Positions 32,599 through 44,361 of a stretch of DNA of 64,000 bases are shown one piece after another (position 1 is the first letter of the stretch; each line of letters opens with the position of its first letter). The notes under the pieces are model-generated. The model saw nothing but the letters and a program-made list of their open reading frames with translations. It was not told the origin of the DNA and did no database searches. This DNA is from Tetranychus cinnabarinus (Eukaryota; Arthropoda; Arachnida; Trombidiformes; Tetranychidae): assembly GCA_022266195.1 (NCBI GenBank), contig WHVY01000003.1, forward strand, positions 2,170,001-2,234,000. Direction: 5' to 3'. A program made the translations under genes and the position numbers.

Positions 32599-35500
32599 AT
32601 GTCTTTGTATCGTTGTGTTAATAAATTTTGTGAGGAAAATCTCGACTACAACCCCGGTGTTGCAAATGAAGTAATCTTGAATGATAGAGAAAAAGAAATC
32701 CCTTTCAATGCTAGAATTCTACTCACCTGTGGACACTCTATCTGTGAAAAATGTATCTATGGTATTGCTGTCAAGAATCAAAATTTTTACAAATGTGATG
32801 ATTGTGGTAAAACAACAAGCTTCTCCCAGCGAACCATTGATAAAGTTAGAAATAATAAGCCAAAATTGAATCCTATTGTTCGTTGGAATGAAGATGGAGC
32901 AGATGATCTCAACTATGAAGCATTTTCAATTGGTGCTGCCTTTAATTCAGGACGAATCTCGGTTTCATCTACTCCTGTCGTTGATCTTGATGGTAAGTAT
33001 TCATTGGTATTTCACCAATTCTTATTTCATCTGCATGATTCAAACTCGTTCTATCTATTTACCATTTCTATGCATGATTTTAAAAGAATTGGGACAGGCG
33101 GAAATACCTACCATTTCAGTACATTCATATCGAGATGAGCCCGAAGTCACTTCTATTCCTGCCAAAATCTCTAATGCTCCAGATAATTTCAAAGCAATTA
33201 TTAACGATGCTGTTTCCATGTATCGTCTGTGTGGTAAATCTTTAAAGCATTTGTTCGACGCAAAGGCTGCTGTTAATAAGAAGTATGTCTCAACGAAAGA
33301 AGCTATTAGAAAAAGATTTCATATATTGCATGGCTTATTACAGCTCCAAGAAGCCAATCTTGTTAAAGAACTTAAAAAGTCTAAAAATAATAATATCAAA
33401 ACATTGGCAGCCAAGGAGAAAGAAGTCGATGGAGTACGTAGTCATCTCAAAAACCAAATTTTACGATCCCCTCAATTCGCCTTCATTCAATCGGGTAATC
33501 CAGTGAAACATGAAATCGCTTCTATTCGCCCTAAACGACTCAAAATTGAAAGAGTTGACGAGATTCCAGATTATTTGTCTAGTTTGAATAAGCCGCATGA
33601 TGAAATACGAGAGACCATCGTAAAGTTAACTGACTTTAGTAAAGCTGTTAATTTTGAAGTGAAGATTGCATTTGCTCCTCTTATATCTGCTCCAGGGGCT
33701 TATAATACCCCTAATACACCTAATACTCCTGCTGTACATGAACTCAACATATCGAGAAAGTCTGCTCAAACGTCAATAATGCATATACCTTTTATAAAAC
33801 AACAACTTGCTACTATCCATGATGTAAAAGATTCTGGATACTTTGACGCCCATTTGCCAATAGATAAATCGGCTTCTTCATCCCTTAACAAAGCAATTAA
33901 CAGCCGAATTTCTGTTTTCCTCCATCCACCAATCAGTTCAAAAATCAAACCACAAAGCTCTTATATTGTCTGGCATGATCAAAAAAAAGAATGGGTTCGT
34001 GCAAAGCTAACGCGTTTGGAAGAATGTCCAGACAAATCTGAAAAAGAAAACTTTTGTTTATTGCCACACAGTTTTAAGCCAAAAAGAGCTGCGGTTTTGT
34101 TGACTGATTATAATAATGAGATTTATAAAACACGTCTAGAAAATCTGCGTGAATCTACTGCTGAATTAAGTGACATTAATATTTATCCTAGGCTGCTCAA
34201 AGTTTGGAAATGTCGCTTACAAAATGTCCAAGCTGACTCCTCTGCTTTCAGAAAGTACGTTCTTCAATTTTGCCCAAACAATATCACAGTTAAATTATTG
34301 ATACTATCTGAACCAAATAGTGAAACTTATACTTACGATGTGGATGTAGTTCATAATATCAGTGAACCCTGTAGTCACCAGCCTACCTTGATTGAGTATT
34401 TAATTTATGCAAATGTTGCTAAACTGAGAGACGGAAGAGCATTTCCTTACAAAGATCCACATCTTCTCAAAAATTTCAAAGAACCACCGGGTTTCAACCC
34501 TGGTCCTGCTCATTCCGTTGATGTTACGTACATAAAAACCCCAAATCACTTTTATGTCAATAGTGCTCGAGAAAGACAAGAAATTGATAATTTAGAGGCA
34601 AAACTGGCTGATAAATATAAAGATCCAATATTGAGTGTCGCATATCGTCTATATTACCCCAGAGTTGGCTTTCCGTGTGCGGCTCGTTGTGCATTGTTTT
34701 TTGATAAAAACAAAAAGGAGAAAACGTTTCGTCGTGGCTCCATAACAAGTATTGAAAAGAAAAGCGATGGTTCAGCTGAAAGAATTGTCTTTTATGCTGT
34801 TGATTATGGAGAACATGTTAACGTTACCTTTTCAGACCTTCGAATTATTCCAGAATCATTTGTGAAATTTCCTATACAAGCATTTAAATGTTCTCTCGCC
34901 AATATTCAGCCTAAGGTTGGATCATGGGGTGCAAATGCAATCAAAGAATTTCAAAGTTATTTCCAAGCAGTAAATATACTGACCAGTATTATCGTGGTAG
35001 ATAAATCTGCTGAAATGCATAATGTAATTCTGACGATACACAATTTTGATGGTGGCGAAGATGGTATCATAAATGATATTCTCATTAAAAATGGATTCGC
35101 TGTAAAGCCGACTCCTGTTCTACGCACTAACAATGATGCAAACAACACTAATCCTTTAGCTAGTCGATCTTCACCGAATCGAGTAAATAAGTACAATTTC
35201 AGTTGTTATAATTTACTTCGTGAAATGGTGAGCAAATTCAAAAGATATCATCTTACTACAATTGACTCATTGATTCAAGTGAGAGTTACCAGTTTCAACT
35301 CACCTGGATCTTTCTTTATTCAAATTAATTCTCCTGAAGTACGTACTGACATTGGAAATTTCATGAAACGTTTAGATGAAGAATACTCAGGAGTTGACGT
35401 TACTACTCCAAATTCATCAGCTTATCAAGGTTTTCCAGTTGGCGAAGTATGCATGTATCTATACAGACCAAAACATTTACATTCAGCTATATGGAGGCGA

Positions 35501-37849
35501 GGATTAGTACAAGAGTTTATTGGCGGAGGGGTACAACAATCTTCATCAGACCCAAGGGCGAAAAACCAAGTTACTGGAGATTCAAAATACAAGTTAAGAG
35601 ACCGAGATTTCGGGATTGATGTTGAAATTCAACGAAAATATATGCGTTGTATTCCTCCTTCACACCATTTACGGAGAGACGGTGAAAAATGTATTGAATG
35701 TTTCATCGCTGGTATAAAACCTGCTGATAACACTTGGTCATCTCGGGCAATTGAACATTGTAAAGAGATTTTAGCTAAACCAACTATCGAATTATTCATC
35801 AAAATAGAAGATATTTTAGATGAAAATCAGCCTCAAAAGATACCTGTTGATTTAATATTTAAAACTCACGAAGCGCCTTCTATTTTTGAACCAGCTGAAG
35901 ATCACTATTTTTCTTTAAGATATGAACTTATCGAATGCAATTTTGCTCGTATGCTCAGGTAACCTATTTTTGAATTAAATTTATATTTCATTTATTTCCA
36001 ATGTTTTTCATGCTTTATAAATATTACATTATATTTTCATTGATTTCATTAAATGTTTATATTTCTGTTTGCAAATTATATCTTGTCTGTACCTTATCTA
36101 AATCTATTTTATTTTCTTTGCATTCAGTGATGAATTACAGTACGAAAAAGAAATTGAGGCTGATGATGATTCCAAATATATCGATAGAAAAATGCCGCAA
36201 CATTTTTCAGACGATTCATCAATAAGTACTCTTAAATTAGGGTATTATAGTGACGATCAGGCGACTGAAGCAATTAAATATATGGAAGCTGAAAAACCCG
36301 CCTCAGCAGACTTTAGTGCTATTTGTACTCATGTCGATGAGGGACCAGCCATTTGGTTTACAATCAAAAGTGATTCACCCAAGGATCCGAACATTGGTAC
36401 AATAAATAAGGTCATACTACGTGCTTTGATTCAAAAAGAAAAATTTGAAACTTTCAAAGGAAATGCTGATATTGGACGAGCCTGCATTGTTTATAATGAT
36501 AATAGATGGTGGAGAGGAACAATACAGGAAAATATTGGCAATAAAATAAATGTTTTATATATAGATACAGGAGCTAAAAGAGATCATTTCATTGAAGATC
36601 TGAGCTCTGAAATTTTCTGTGAAGGAATTCCTGGTTTGGCCTTGTTTGGTAAATTGTACAAATGTGTAACTTTCTCCAAAAGAGAAAACGGTGCCCAATT
36701 ATTAAAAAGTTATCTTAAAGAATTTGTTTCTGGTAAAGTTATCAGAGTTCATTGGGAGGTCAGTATATAATTTATAAGTTTTTGATCATTTCTAAATTTC
36801 TAAATTCCTAATTTTTTTTCTTATAGAATTTCAAATCTGATCGTGATATGTTAATATCAGTTGAACTGGAAGAAGAAAATAGTGATTTAAAAAGCCAATT
36901 ACTCGCTTACGATCTCATAGAAGAAACACAAGAAGTGCTGGAGGAACATCCTCATTATATTCAAACATCGCTCAAGTTGATGGAAAAGAGTCAATACAGT
37001 TTTCCTAGTTATGAGTTTTCGCCGGATATATTTTATCCTGTGATTATAGGTGATTTGGCCGTTGAAAATTATCTATGCTTACAGTTAACATGGTTTACAA
37101 ATGTCGATTCTGCTGAAAAAGAGGATATCAATGATCTTTGTAACAAATTTGTACAAGATGAAGATCGTATCAAAGCGGAATATCGGGGTTTCCTCAAAGC
37201 TGTTGATTTTCCCGTTGGTAAGTGTTATATTTTTATTTTTGAAAATTCTGTACTCTCAAATTTATTTGTATTTTAAGGTTCCTCGTGCTGTGCTCTTTGG
37301 AATGGTGAATGGTTTAGAGGAATTGTTAGTGACGTAGTTGAGACTCGAGCGCAATACAAAGTTTTTTTCGTCGATTGGGGAAACTCTGATATAATTAAAT
37401 TACAGGAGTAAGGATATTAAATTAAATTGGTTAGTTTATTGTTGATAATTCATTAATACTCCTTAAACTTTCTTTCAGCATGAGAATAATACCAGATGAT
37501 CTTTCACTCAGAGGTCGTCCTATTTTTGGTTTCTTTGTGCGCCTATCAAACATCAGACCTGCTAGAAATGGTATCTGGACAAAGCGATTATTTGATATGA
37601 TGAAAAGGGCAGTGGAGGATTCTGCTGGTTCCAGTTTCGTGATTAAAGTTAAAGTTTGTAATCATTTCACAAAGTTTGAGTGAACATTCTAACATTGATT
37701 CTATCTTAATAATTATTTTTTCAATTATTTTTATTTAGTCTATGCGAATGCCGTTTGATGTAGAATTATGGATTGCAGATGATGATCAAAGGCCTGTTGA
37801 ACTTCTCTTCCAGGGTCTAATAGAAGATGGGCATTTGGAAACCTGTTGA
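32599..37849 (+). CDS. RING-finger multi-Tudor protein, RNF17/TDRD4 (Drosophila qin/kumo) type
   Basis: Seven exons, 32599-32992, 33087-35958, 36128-36758, 36827-37217, 37278-37407, 37479-37653 and 37739-37849, give 1567 aa (human RNF17 about 1620). An N-terminal RING-like zinc site (TCGHSICEKC then CDDC, about 45-75) is followed by a predicted coiled coil (about 185-260). Five Tudor cores follow: near 420-510 (YIVWHDQKKEWVRA), 605-780 (VFYAVDYGEHV), 860-1000 (AIWRRGLVQEF), 1150-1280 (NDNRWWRGTI) and 1350-1500 (WNGEWFRGIV, VFFVDWGN). Proteins of this build bind symmetric dimethylarginine on Piwi proteins in germline nuage and act in piRNA amplification. Exon 6 uses a weaker GTTTGT donor, chosen because it alone keeps the frame. 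Confidence 0.85.
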
Positions 37850-38378
37850 AGAAAAAATGAATTTCAAGAAAATTTATTCATAAAGCTAATGAATTTATTT
37901 TCTCTGTCATTTTTTCATTTCTTTTTAATGTCGTTTAAAATAGTCATTTATATTCTCGCCATTTTATACTTGAATATTAATCCTTTCATTAATAAAAGCC
38001 AATCATTCATACCATTGATTTTTTCAATACATTTAATTTTTTGGTTTGAAACACGAATGAAATTAAGATATAAATGATATAAAGAATAGGTTTGTGATTT
38101 CATCATCTCTCCTTGTAATGAAAGTAAAACAATTACGCCAGAATTATGAACTTTTCATATTGTGACTACCATTTGTGCTTAATCGAGTCAACAATTAATT
38201 CTAAAATGAATATCTGGACATGTTGGAATAAAATATGGCTTTAATTAGGTGGATAAAGTAGCAACAAAAGCGAGGTTATCAATGATAATCAAAGTCACTT
38301 TTGATTTAAATTGAGAAATCAAAGGTTCAACTTCTTTTCTGCCTGAAAACAATTTCTCTCAAAGTGTAATACTTGACT
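37850..38378. other. Spacer between RING-Tudor gene and protease
   Basis: 3' UTR and promoter DNA, AT-rich, with an AATAAA near 38227. No gene seen. Confidence 0.45.
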
Positions 38379-39776
38379 ATGTATCTACCGACGATTTTTC
38401 TAGCTTTATCAGCCTTTTTCATTGAATTAGGGTTGAACGGACCGGTAAGTTTCTGTGATGATTAATTAACTTTAATTCAACTGTTTTATTTCTATTGATT
38501 TAGATTACAGTTTTAAGCGGTGTACTTTTAACGGAATCTCTTCTCCGGGAAAATGAATGTACAATGTCCGATGGAAGACCTGGAAGCTGCAAAATCCTTT
38601 CAATTGAGAAATGTTCAACATTAAAAGTTAATGAACCGTTGAAGAAATGTAACAAAAACAATTTACCCTTCTCATTTAACCCAGTTTGCTGTCCTTTCAG
38701 TAGTAAGCCAGGAGTCCTCCCAACATCACCCAATAAAGGTAACGATTACAAAATTTTTGTTTATTCAATGAAAATAGATATTAATATTCAACCTGTTTCT
38801 ATTTCCATCACAGGTTGCGGAAACCAGCCAAGTATTAAAGCGATTGTTGGTGGTCAAGTTGTTAATCCTCGTAATAAGTATCCATGGATGGTTGGCTTAA
38901 TGTCAAAATCATATAATCGATTCCGCTTGATTTGTGGTGGTGCCCTGATTAATGAGAAATTTGTACTAACAGCCGCTCATTGCGTTACACGAACATCAGG
39001 AAAAGTCAAGCCTACTGAATTACGAGTAAAATTGGGATCATTTGATATCAATGAATCGGGTAGTTTACTTGAAATTGAAGCTGTCTATCCACATGAAGAG
39101 TACAAATTCTGGCTTGCCTATCATGACATTGCCTTGATTAAATTGAAGAAACCTGTTAAAATGGACGACGTTCTAGAGCCAATTTGTTTACCTCCATTCG
39201 ATACCAAGAAAAAACTCGACACCAAAGAAATGGTTGGCTCACCAGTTACCGTTGCTGGCTGGGGAACAACATCTTATGAAGGTAAAATAGTTAAAAAGGA
39301 GTTGATTCACTGATATTTATCGATACACATATATTTCACTTTATCATTTAGGATCGACATCAAAGTTATTAAGAGAAGTAACTGTAACTATTCAAGATCG
39401 AGACGAATGTAGCCGTAATTATACTAAAATGGACGGAGCTAAATCCGTTTTACCTGATGGAGTAAATGAAGGTTTTCTTTGTGCCAGTGAAGAAGGCAAA
39501 GACTCTTGCCAGGTATTATTCGAGTGGCAACATTTAAATTTTACTCGATTTTATTTGAAAAATTAACTTTACTAATCTTTATTTTTCTCTAACTTCTAAC
39601 AGGGTGACTCTGGTGGACCTTTAATGTATACTGATCCAAAAACTGGTCTAGTTAGCCAAATTGGTGTCGTTTCATTTGGTTACAAATGTGCTGAATCAGG
39701 TTTCCCTGGAGTTTACACCAATGTCGCTCATTATTTGAAATGGATTGGAAGCCATATTGAAGATTATAATGTTTGA
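38379..39776 (+). CDS. Clip-domain trypsin-like serine protease
   Basis: Five exons, 38379-38444, 38504-38738, 38814-39281, 39352-39512 and 39603-39776, give 367 aa. Signal peptide (about 1-20), then a clip domain with the six-cysteine pattern ending in a CC pair (about 34-85), a linker, and an S1 protease domain starting IVGG at 111. The catalytic triad is His156 (TAAHC), Asp205 (HDIAL) and Ser313 (GDSGGP). Asp307 in the S1 pocket predicts cleavage after Lys/Arg. Arthropod clip proteases act in extracellular cascades (prophenoloxidase activation, clotting, Toll signalling). The residue before IVGG is Ala (K109-A110), not the usual Arg/Lys. The 75-nt intron 2 is in frame and stop-free, so retention would add 25 residues. 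AATAAA at 39785, 9 bp after the stop. Confidence 0.92.
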
Positions 39777-40937
39777 ACCAGTGAAATAAAGTTCAAATAG
39801 ATAACAATAATAATTTCTAATTAAAGTAACCTTTGTTTTCAAACAATTATGCTTTTCCATATCGAATGCACTCAACACATTTGCTTGGTTTGCGATGTTA
39901 ATTTTTGAATAATTAGGTAGATTAGACTAATTGCACAGAATAGTTAAATATGTAAATAAGTCATTGACGAACACAATCTGTTGAACACTTGGTTATCAAC
40001 TTTTTTCAGAAAAAAACAGAAAAAAAAATTCAAATATGTTTTAATTTAAGAGCAATAGACCTCTTATAATAATCCTAACTCACATAATTACCTCAGACGA
40101 TATAAAATATGCCTGAAGAAATCGGTAAAAAGCTCTTGAATTATCATAATCCGAATTAATCTAATGTTATCTTTAGTTGAATTCAGATTCTTTGAAGATT
40201 GAAGGATTGCAATCTCAATTTTCTTATTATTTGTTCATCTAAGGTAACAATAATCGTTTTTTAAAAAATTATCTATGAAACATTGTAATTATCGCTTCTG
40301 TCAGTAATATTTTTGTTGTAATGATTGATATTTATTGAAATTGATTCTTGTGTTCAATCTGAGTTTTCAAACCATTGGTAAAAACCGCGGAAAATTTAGG
40401 CCCAGCCTTCTCTGTCTTTTTGTTTGTGTTTTCAAGTTTACGTGTCTTTCACAAAATTTTGTGAATTTATGATATTATTTAATCAACAATTTATTTATCA
40501 TCATGATCTTTATCCTGTTGTAAACTAAACTATGCTTATAAACCTGCTGTTCGTCATCAATTCTATCTGGATGAGGCAAAGTACTTAACTTATGTGTTGT
40601 GTGTTCACTATATACCATTTTTCCTCTTACTCACTATGCATCAATTTAATTATACATGGTATTCTTAACGCTGTTAAGTTTCGTTAGTTCTGTTCAATAT
40701 TCGGTTGTGTGAATAATCTGTCATCAATATCCTAGTAATAAATTCAATTCATTCCATTCAATTTCGTTTCATTTACTTTGGTTACCATAGCTATAAACAA
40801 ATACTAAAGGTAAGCTTAGCAATCAATGTTTAACATTGTTTGAATGAAATATTTTTCAATACAAACCGGCAATTCATTTAAAGTTATATTTTTATTGAAT
40901 TCTCTAATTGATTCACTGTTTTTAATTTAAGATAAAT
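39777..40937. other. Spacer upstream of DHDDS
   Basis: AT-rich. A possible 5' UTR intron runs from an AAAG|GTAAGC donor near 40809 to a TTTAAG acceptor just before ATAAATATG at 40938. No other gene seen. Confidence 0.4.
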
Positions 40938-42107
40938 ATGTATTGGATCAAAGAATCAGGAACCAATTGGTTACAATCATTCGTCATTAACATCGTTAAA
41001 AGAGGTAAACTTCCGCGGCATATCGCCTTCATCATGGATGGTAATAGGCGATATGCCAAGAAAAATCATCTTGCTCGGTCAACTGGCCATCTTCATGGTT
41101 TCGATACTCTTTCCAAAGTAGGTTTGTATATCAAGTAAATTTGTCATCCAATATTATTCAATATGTTATGCTTAGTAAATTTATTTTATTTTATTTTTCC
41201 ACACGATTCTTTCAGATTCTTGGTTGGTGTAAAGCTTTAGATGTGAAGGAGATAACTATATTCGCTTTCAGCTTTGAAAATTTCAAACGAAGCCAAGAGG
41301 AGGTTGATGATTTGATGGAAATTTCAAGAGAAAAATTTGACCTTATGATTAAAGAAATGTGAGTTTAATCTCTATGCCATTTTGGCCATAATTGCAATCG
41401 AGTGCAACTTAATTTAGACATTCTCTCTTCTGTTTCTCTACTCCAGTGATAAGATCAATGAACATGGTATTTGTGTAAGATTTTGGGGAGAGCTTGAACT
41501 TCTTCCAGATGACATTCAAGAAAGGTTCACGTTCATAATGTCAGCGACTCGTGACAATAAAAGGTAAATATCCTTTATTTATTGAAATGTATCTTTATTA
41601 ATCGAAATTTTTTCATTCTCTCATTTCAGAGCTTACTTAAATGTTTGTTTTGCATATTCATCGCGATGTGAAATTGTTGGTGCAATGAATAAAATAAAAG
41701 ACGAAGTTGTAAATACGAAATTAAAAATTAGGTATGAAAAGTATTAACCATTATTGCTTTATAGCTAAATTTTAATCATAATATCGTTTTCTTTCCGCAG
41801 TGATATCAATGAAAATTTAATAACCGATTACCTTTACTCTGCTGGTAGCCAACCGCCTGATTTGTTGATAAGAACTTCTGGTGTAGTTCGATTAAGTGAC
41901 TTTTTATTGTGGCAATCAAGTTTCACTATCAATGCCTTTGTCGATGTACTATGGCCAGAGTTTTCTTTCTGGGATTTAATAGGATGTTTATTGAATTATC
42001 AAAGATACGAAGCTCAAGTTAACCAGGCTCGAAGGACATATCTATCAAAGAAAATTTTACCTGAAAAAAGTGTAACAAAGAAACTTCCGTGTCAAGTCAA
42101 CAATTAA
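40938..42107 (+). CDS. DHDDS: Dehydrodolichyl diphosphate synthase catalytic subunit (cis-prenyltransferase)
   Basis: Five exons, 40938-41117, 41216-41358, 41447-41563, 41630-41731 and 41801-42107, give 282 aa (human 333, longer C-terminus). Landmarks of the undecaprenyl/dehydrodolichyl synthase family are all visible: HIAFIMDGNRRYAKK with the Mg2+-binding Asp34, FAFSFENFKR, and the pyrophosphate-binding LLIRTSG...RLSDFLLWQ (about 203-218). The enzyme elongates farnesyl diphosphate with cis-isoprene units at the ER to make the dolichol precursor for N-glycosylation. In animals it works with the NUS1/NgBR partner, which is not in this window. The short N-terminal helix before residue 25 matches the DHDDS type. 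Confidence 0.94.
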
Positions 42108-44361
42108 TCATAATCAGAGTTGCTTGTTTTTTTTTCAATTCAATAAGCGTGTGATTTTGTGCAGTTTGGAGAAACCTGTAAAGAATGATTAGGGTCAAGT
42201 CATGTTAGGTTAACCGAATTGCAATTGTTACTTGTCAGAATCAGAATGTAATAACATGAAGAAGAAAAGGAAGAGCAAAAGAAGTAAAAAAGTCATCATG
42301 TGTGTTATGATGAGACTTTATCTACTGATTGTTACCGGTTAGCTTGTGTGTGAGTGTCCTATAAAAAAATGATTATGATGAGTTGTAATTCTTTTGATCT
42401 TTCTCTTCTTTCCTTATTGTTGTCATCTTATTCAGAAATATATATTTATATATTTATTTTTGTATTGAAACGCTAAGGGAAGAAGCCAAACGTTGTTTGA
42501 GCAGAGTTTTAAGCCAATTGTAATGTCAATAGATAACAAAAATTTACCATTTGATGATTGTGATGAAATAATGATTTATAATGATCATGAATATGCAATT
42601 ACTTCCTAAGAAATTTACTTTCAACTAATTATTCAGAATACAATTTACTCAGGATAATGAATAAATTCCAAAGTGTAAAATTTAGCGTTGAAACGCATAC
42701 GTTTAATGAAAATTATTGTAATGATAAACTCAATTTCATATTTTTAATCGACTTGATCATCATTACCAGTGAAACAAACCCCTTTATCATTTGGTATCAA
42801 ATTATTAACACAAACAATGCTGAATTAGGAAGGCAGAAAAAGGAGTAAAAAGTAAATTAGTTCAGACTATTTGAATTGACGTATTTTGATTGCATTTTGC
42901 TAAAAATTAGCTTTTGAATGTTCTTTTCATTATTATCAGCATTACTGTTATAACAATTATTGATTAATTGAAAAATTGAATGTTTCTGACCAAACACCTA
43001 GTTACACAGCTCTTTTATGGTTCAGCTTTTGAATTAGACTCTGCGTGAATCCCAGTTTATTTAAAAGCAACTTTTCCGATAAGCCACAGACTTGACTTAT
43101 TTAATGACCTTTCCGTATTTTATTGAATTTGGCAATTCCCGTTTGAAAATTCAAGCAATTTATATCCATAACACTTTTGAAATGACCATTAAATAGACAA
43201 CCGAATTAGAAAAAAAACTGGAATTCAAAAGTCCATCTCAAAAATACCCACTCTAAACCTTGGAAAACCTTAAGGGAGGAAATTAAACGAAAATGGGGAA
43301 ATAAGAAAGAAGGAAAGTTAATTAGAGAAAGGGTTAATAAAATGGATAGAGGGAGAGCTGAAATTAATCAAATGTTTGCTTCAATTCAGATTTGATGACA
43401 ATTTTGTGGTGAGGTCAATTAAAAAGCCAATAACCACTTGAACCATATAACAGTCAATCAACATTCAATTTTATGTTTTTAGGGGGCGAGCGAGCATAAA
43501 CATGATTAAGGTAAAAAAGTAATGATAATTGGAAACATTGTTATGTTAAGAGGCATCAGAATTATTATTATTATTTATGGCAACAGCCAAAAGAGAAAAC
43601 AAGTATAATAAGCAATAATAATAATAATCACCATCACCATCATCATCATCGTAATTATGATAATAATAATAATAATTTAGGTTTTTTTTTGTATTTCATT
43701 TATTATCTAGTTTTGGTAATTGAAACACTTTTCTCAAATTTAAGAAATGTGTTCAAAAATTAGGATCCATATTTATAATTATGATGATAATGATGGTGAT
43801 GGTGAAGATGATCATGATGAAGATGGTAATGAAGATGAAAATGTGATGATTATGGTGACCGGCAGAGAAAGAGAGAAAGACAGAGACTGAGGAGGGTAGA
43901 GAAGGGAAGAATCGAAAGAAAGGGTGATGATAAAATGAAAAGATTATGTGATTTGTTATCTTGAAAAGCGTTTAATCGCTCTCAAAAGAAAAGTGAGAGA
44001 AAATAGAAATGAAGAGAAAAAACATTCAAACTTAAAGTTGTTTGTTTGCTTGGTGTTGTTGGTTGTTGTTGGTTTGTTGTAGTTTGATGATAAGTATGAT
44101 GAAGGTAACGATGATTATGATGATGAAGATGCGTGCTCACTGGTTTTAGTTTTGTTTTTGATGATTATTGTTGATGTAATTTCGAAATCTGCCAAAATGA
44201 GCTGAAGCACATAGTGTTTTTTCCTAGTGACTATTGATAGATAGTCAGAGGGGTTGAGAGTGGTTACAATTGTGTTGAATACAATTATGTTTTTTTATAC
44301 ATGGTAACATTGGATTCAAGTGTCATTAAGCAGATTACAGATTTGATTCTCCTTCAAACAG
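42108..44361. other. 2.2-kb convergent spacer rich in simple repeats
   Basis: 3' flanks of DHDDS (+) and casein kinase 1 (-). Contains trinucleotide microsatellites (listed separately) and G-rich/GA-rich patches near 43840-44010. No gene found. Confidence 0.5.
43561..43860. repeat. Trinucleotide microsatellite cluster (ATT/AAT, CAT, GAT)
   Basis: ATT units at 43561-43575, AAT then CAT then AAT units at about 43612-43676, and imperfect GAT/GAA units at about 43783-43850. Noncoding. Likely length-polymorphic. Confidence 0.8.

Noticed and set aside
43561..43860. CAT/GAT triplet runs as a possible CRISPR-like or coding repeat array
   Set aside because: Units are simple trinucleotides without spacers, and frames are broken; ordinary microsatellite in a eukaryotic spacer.
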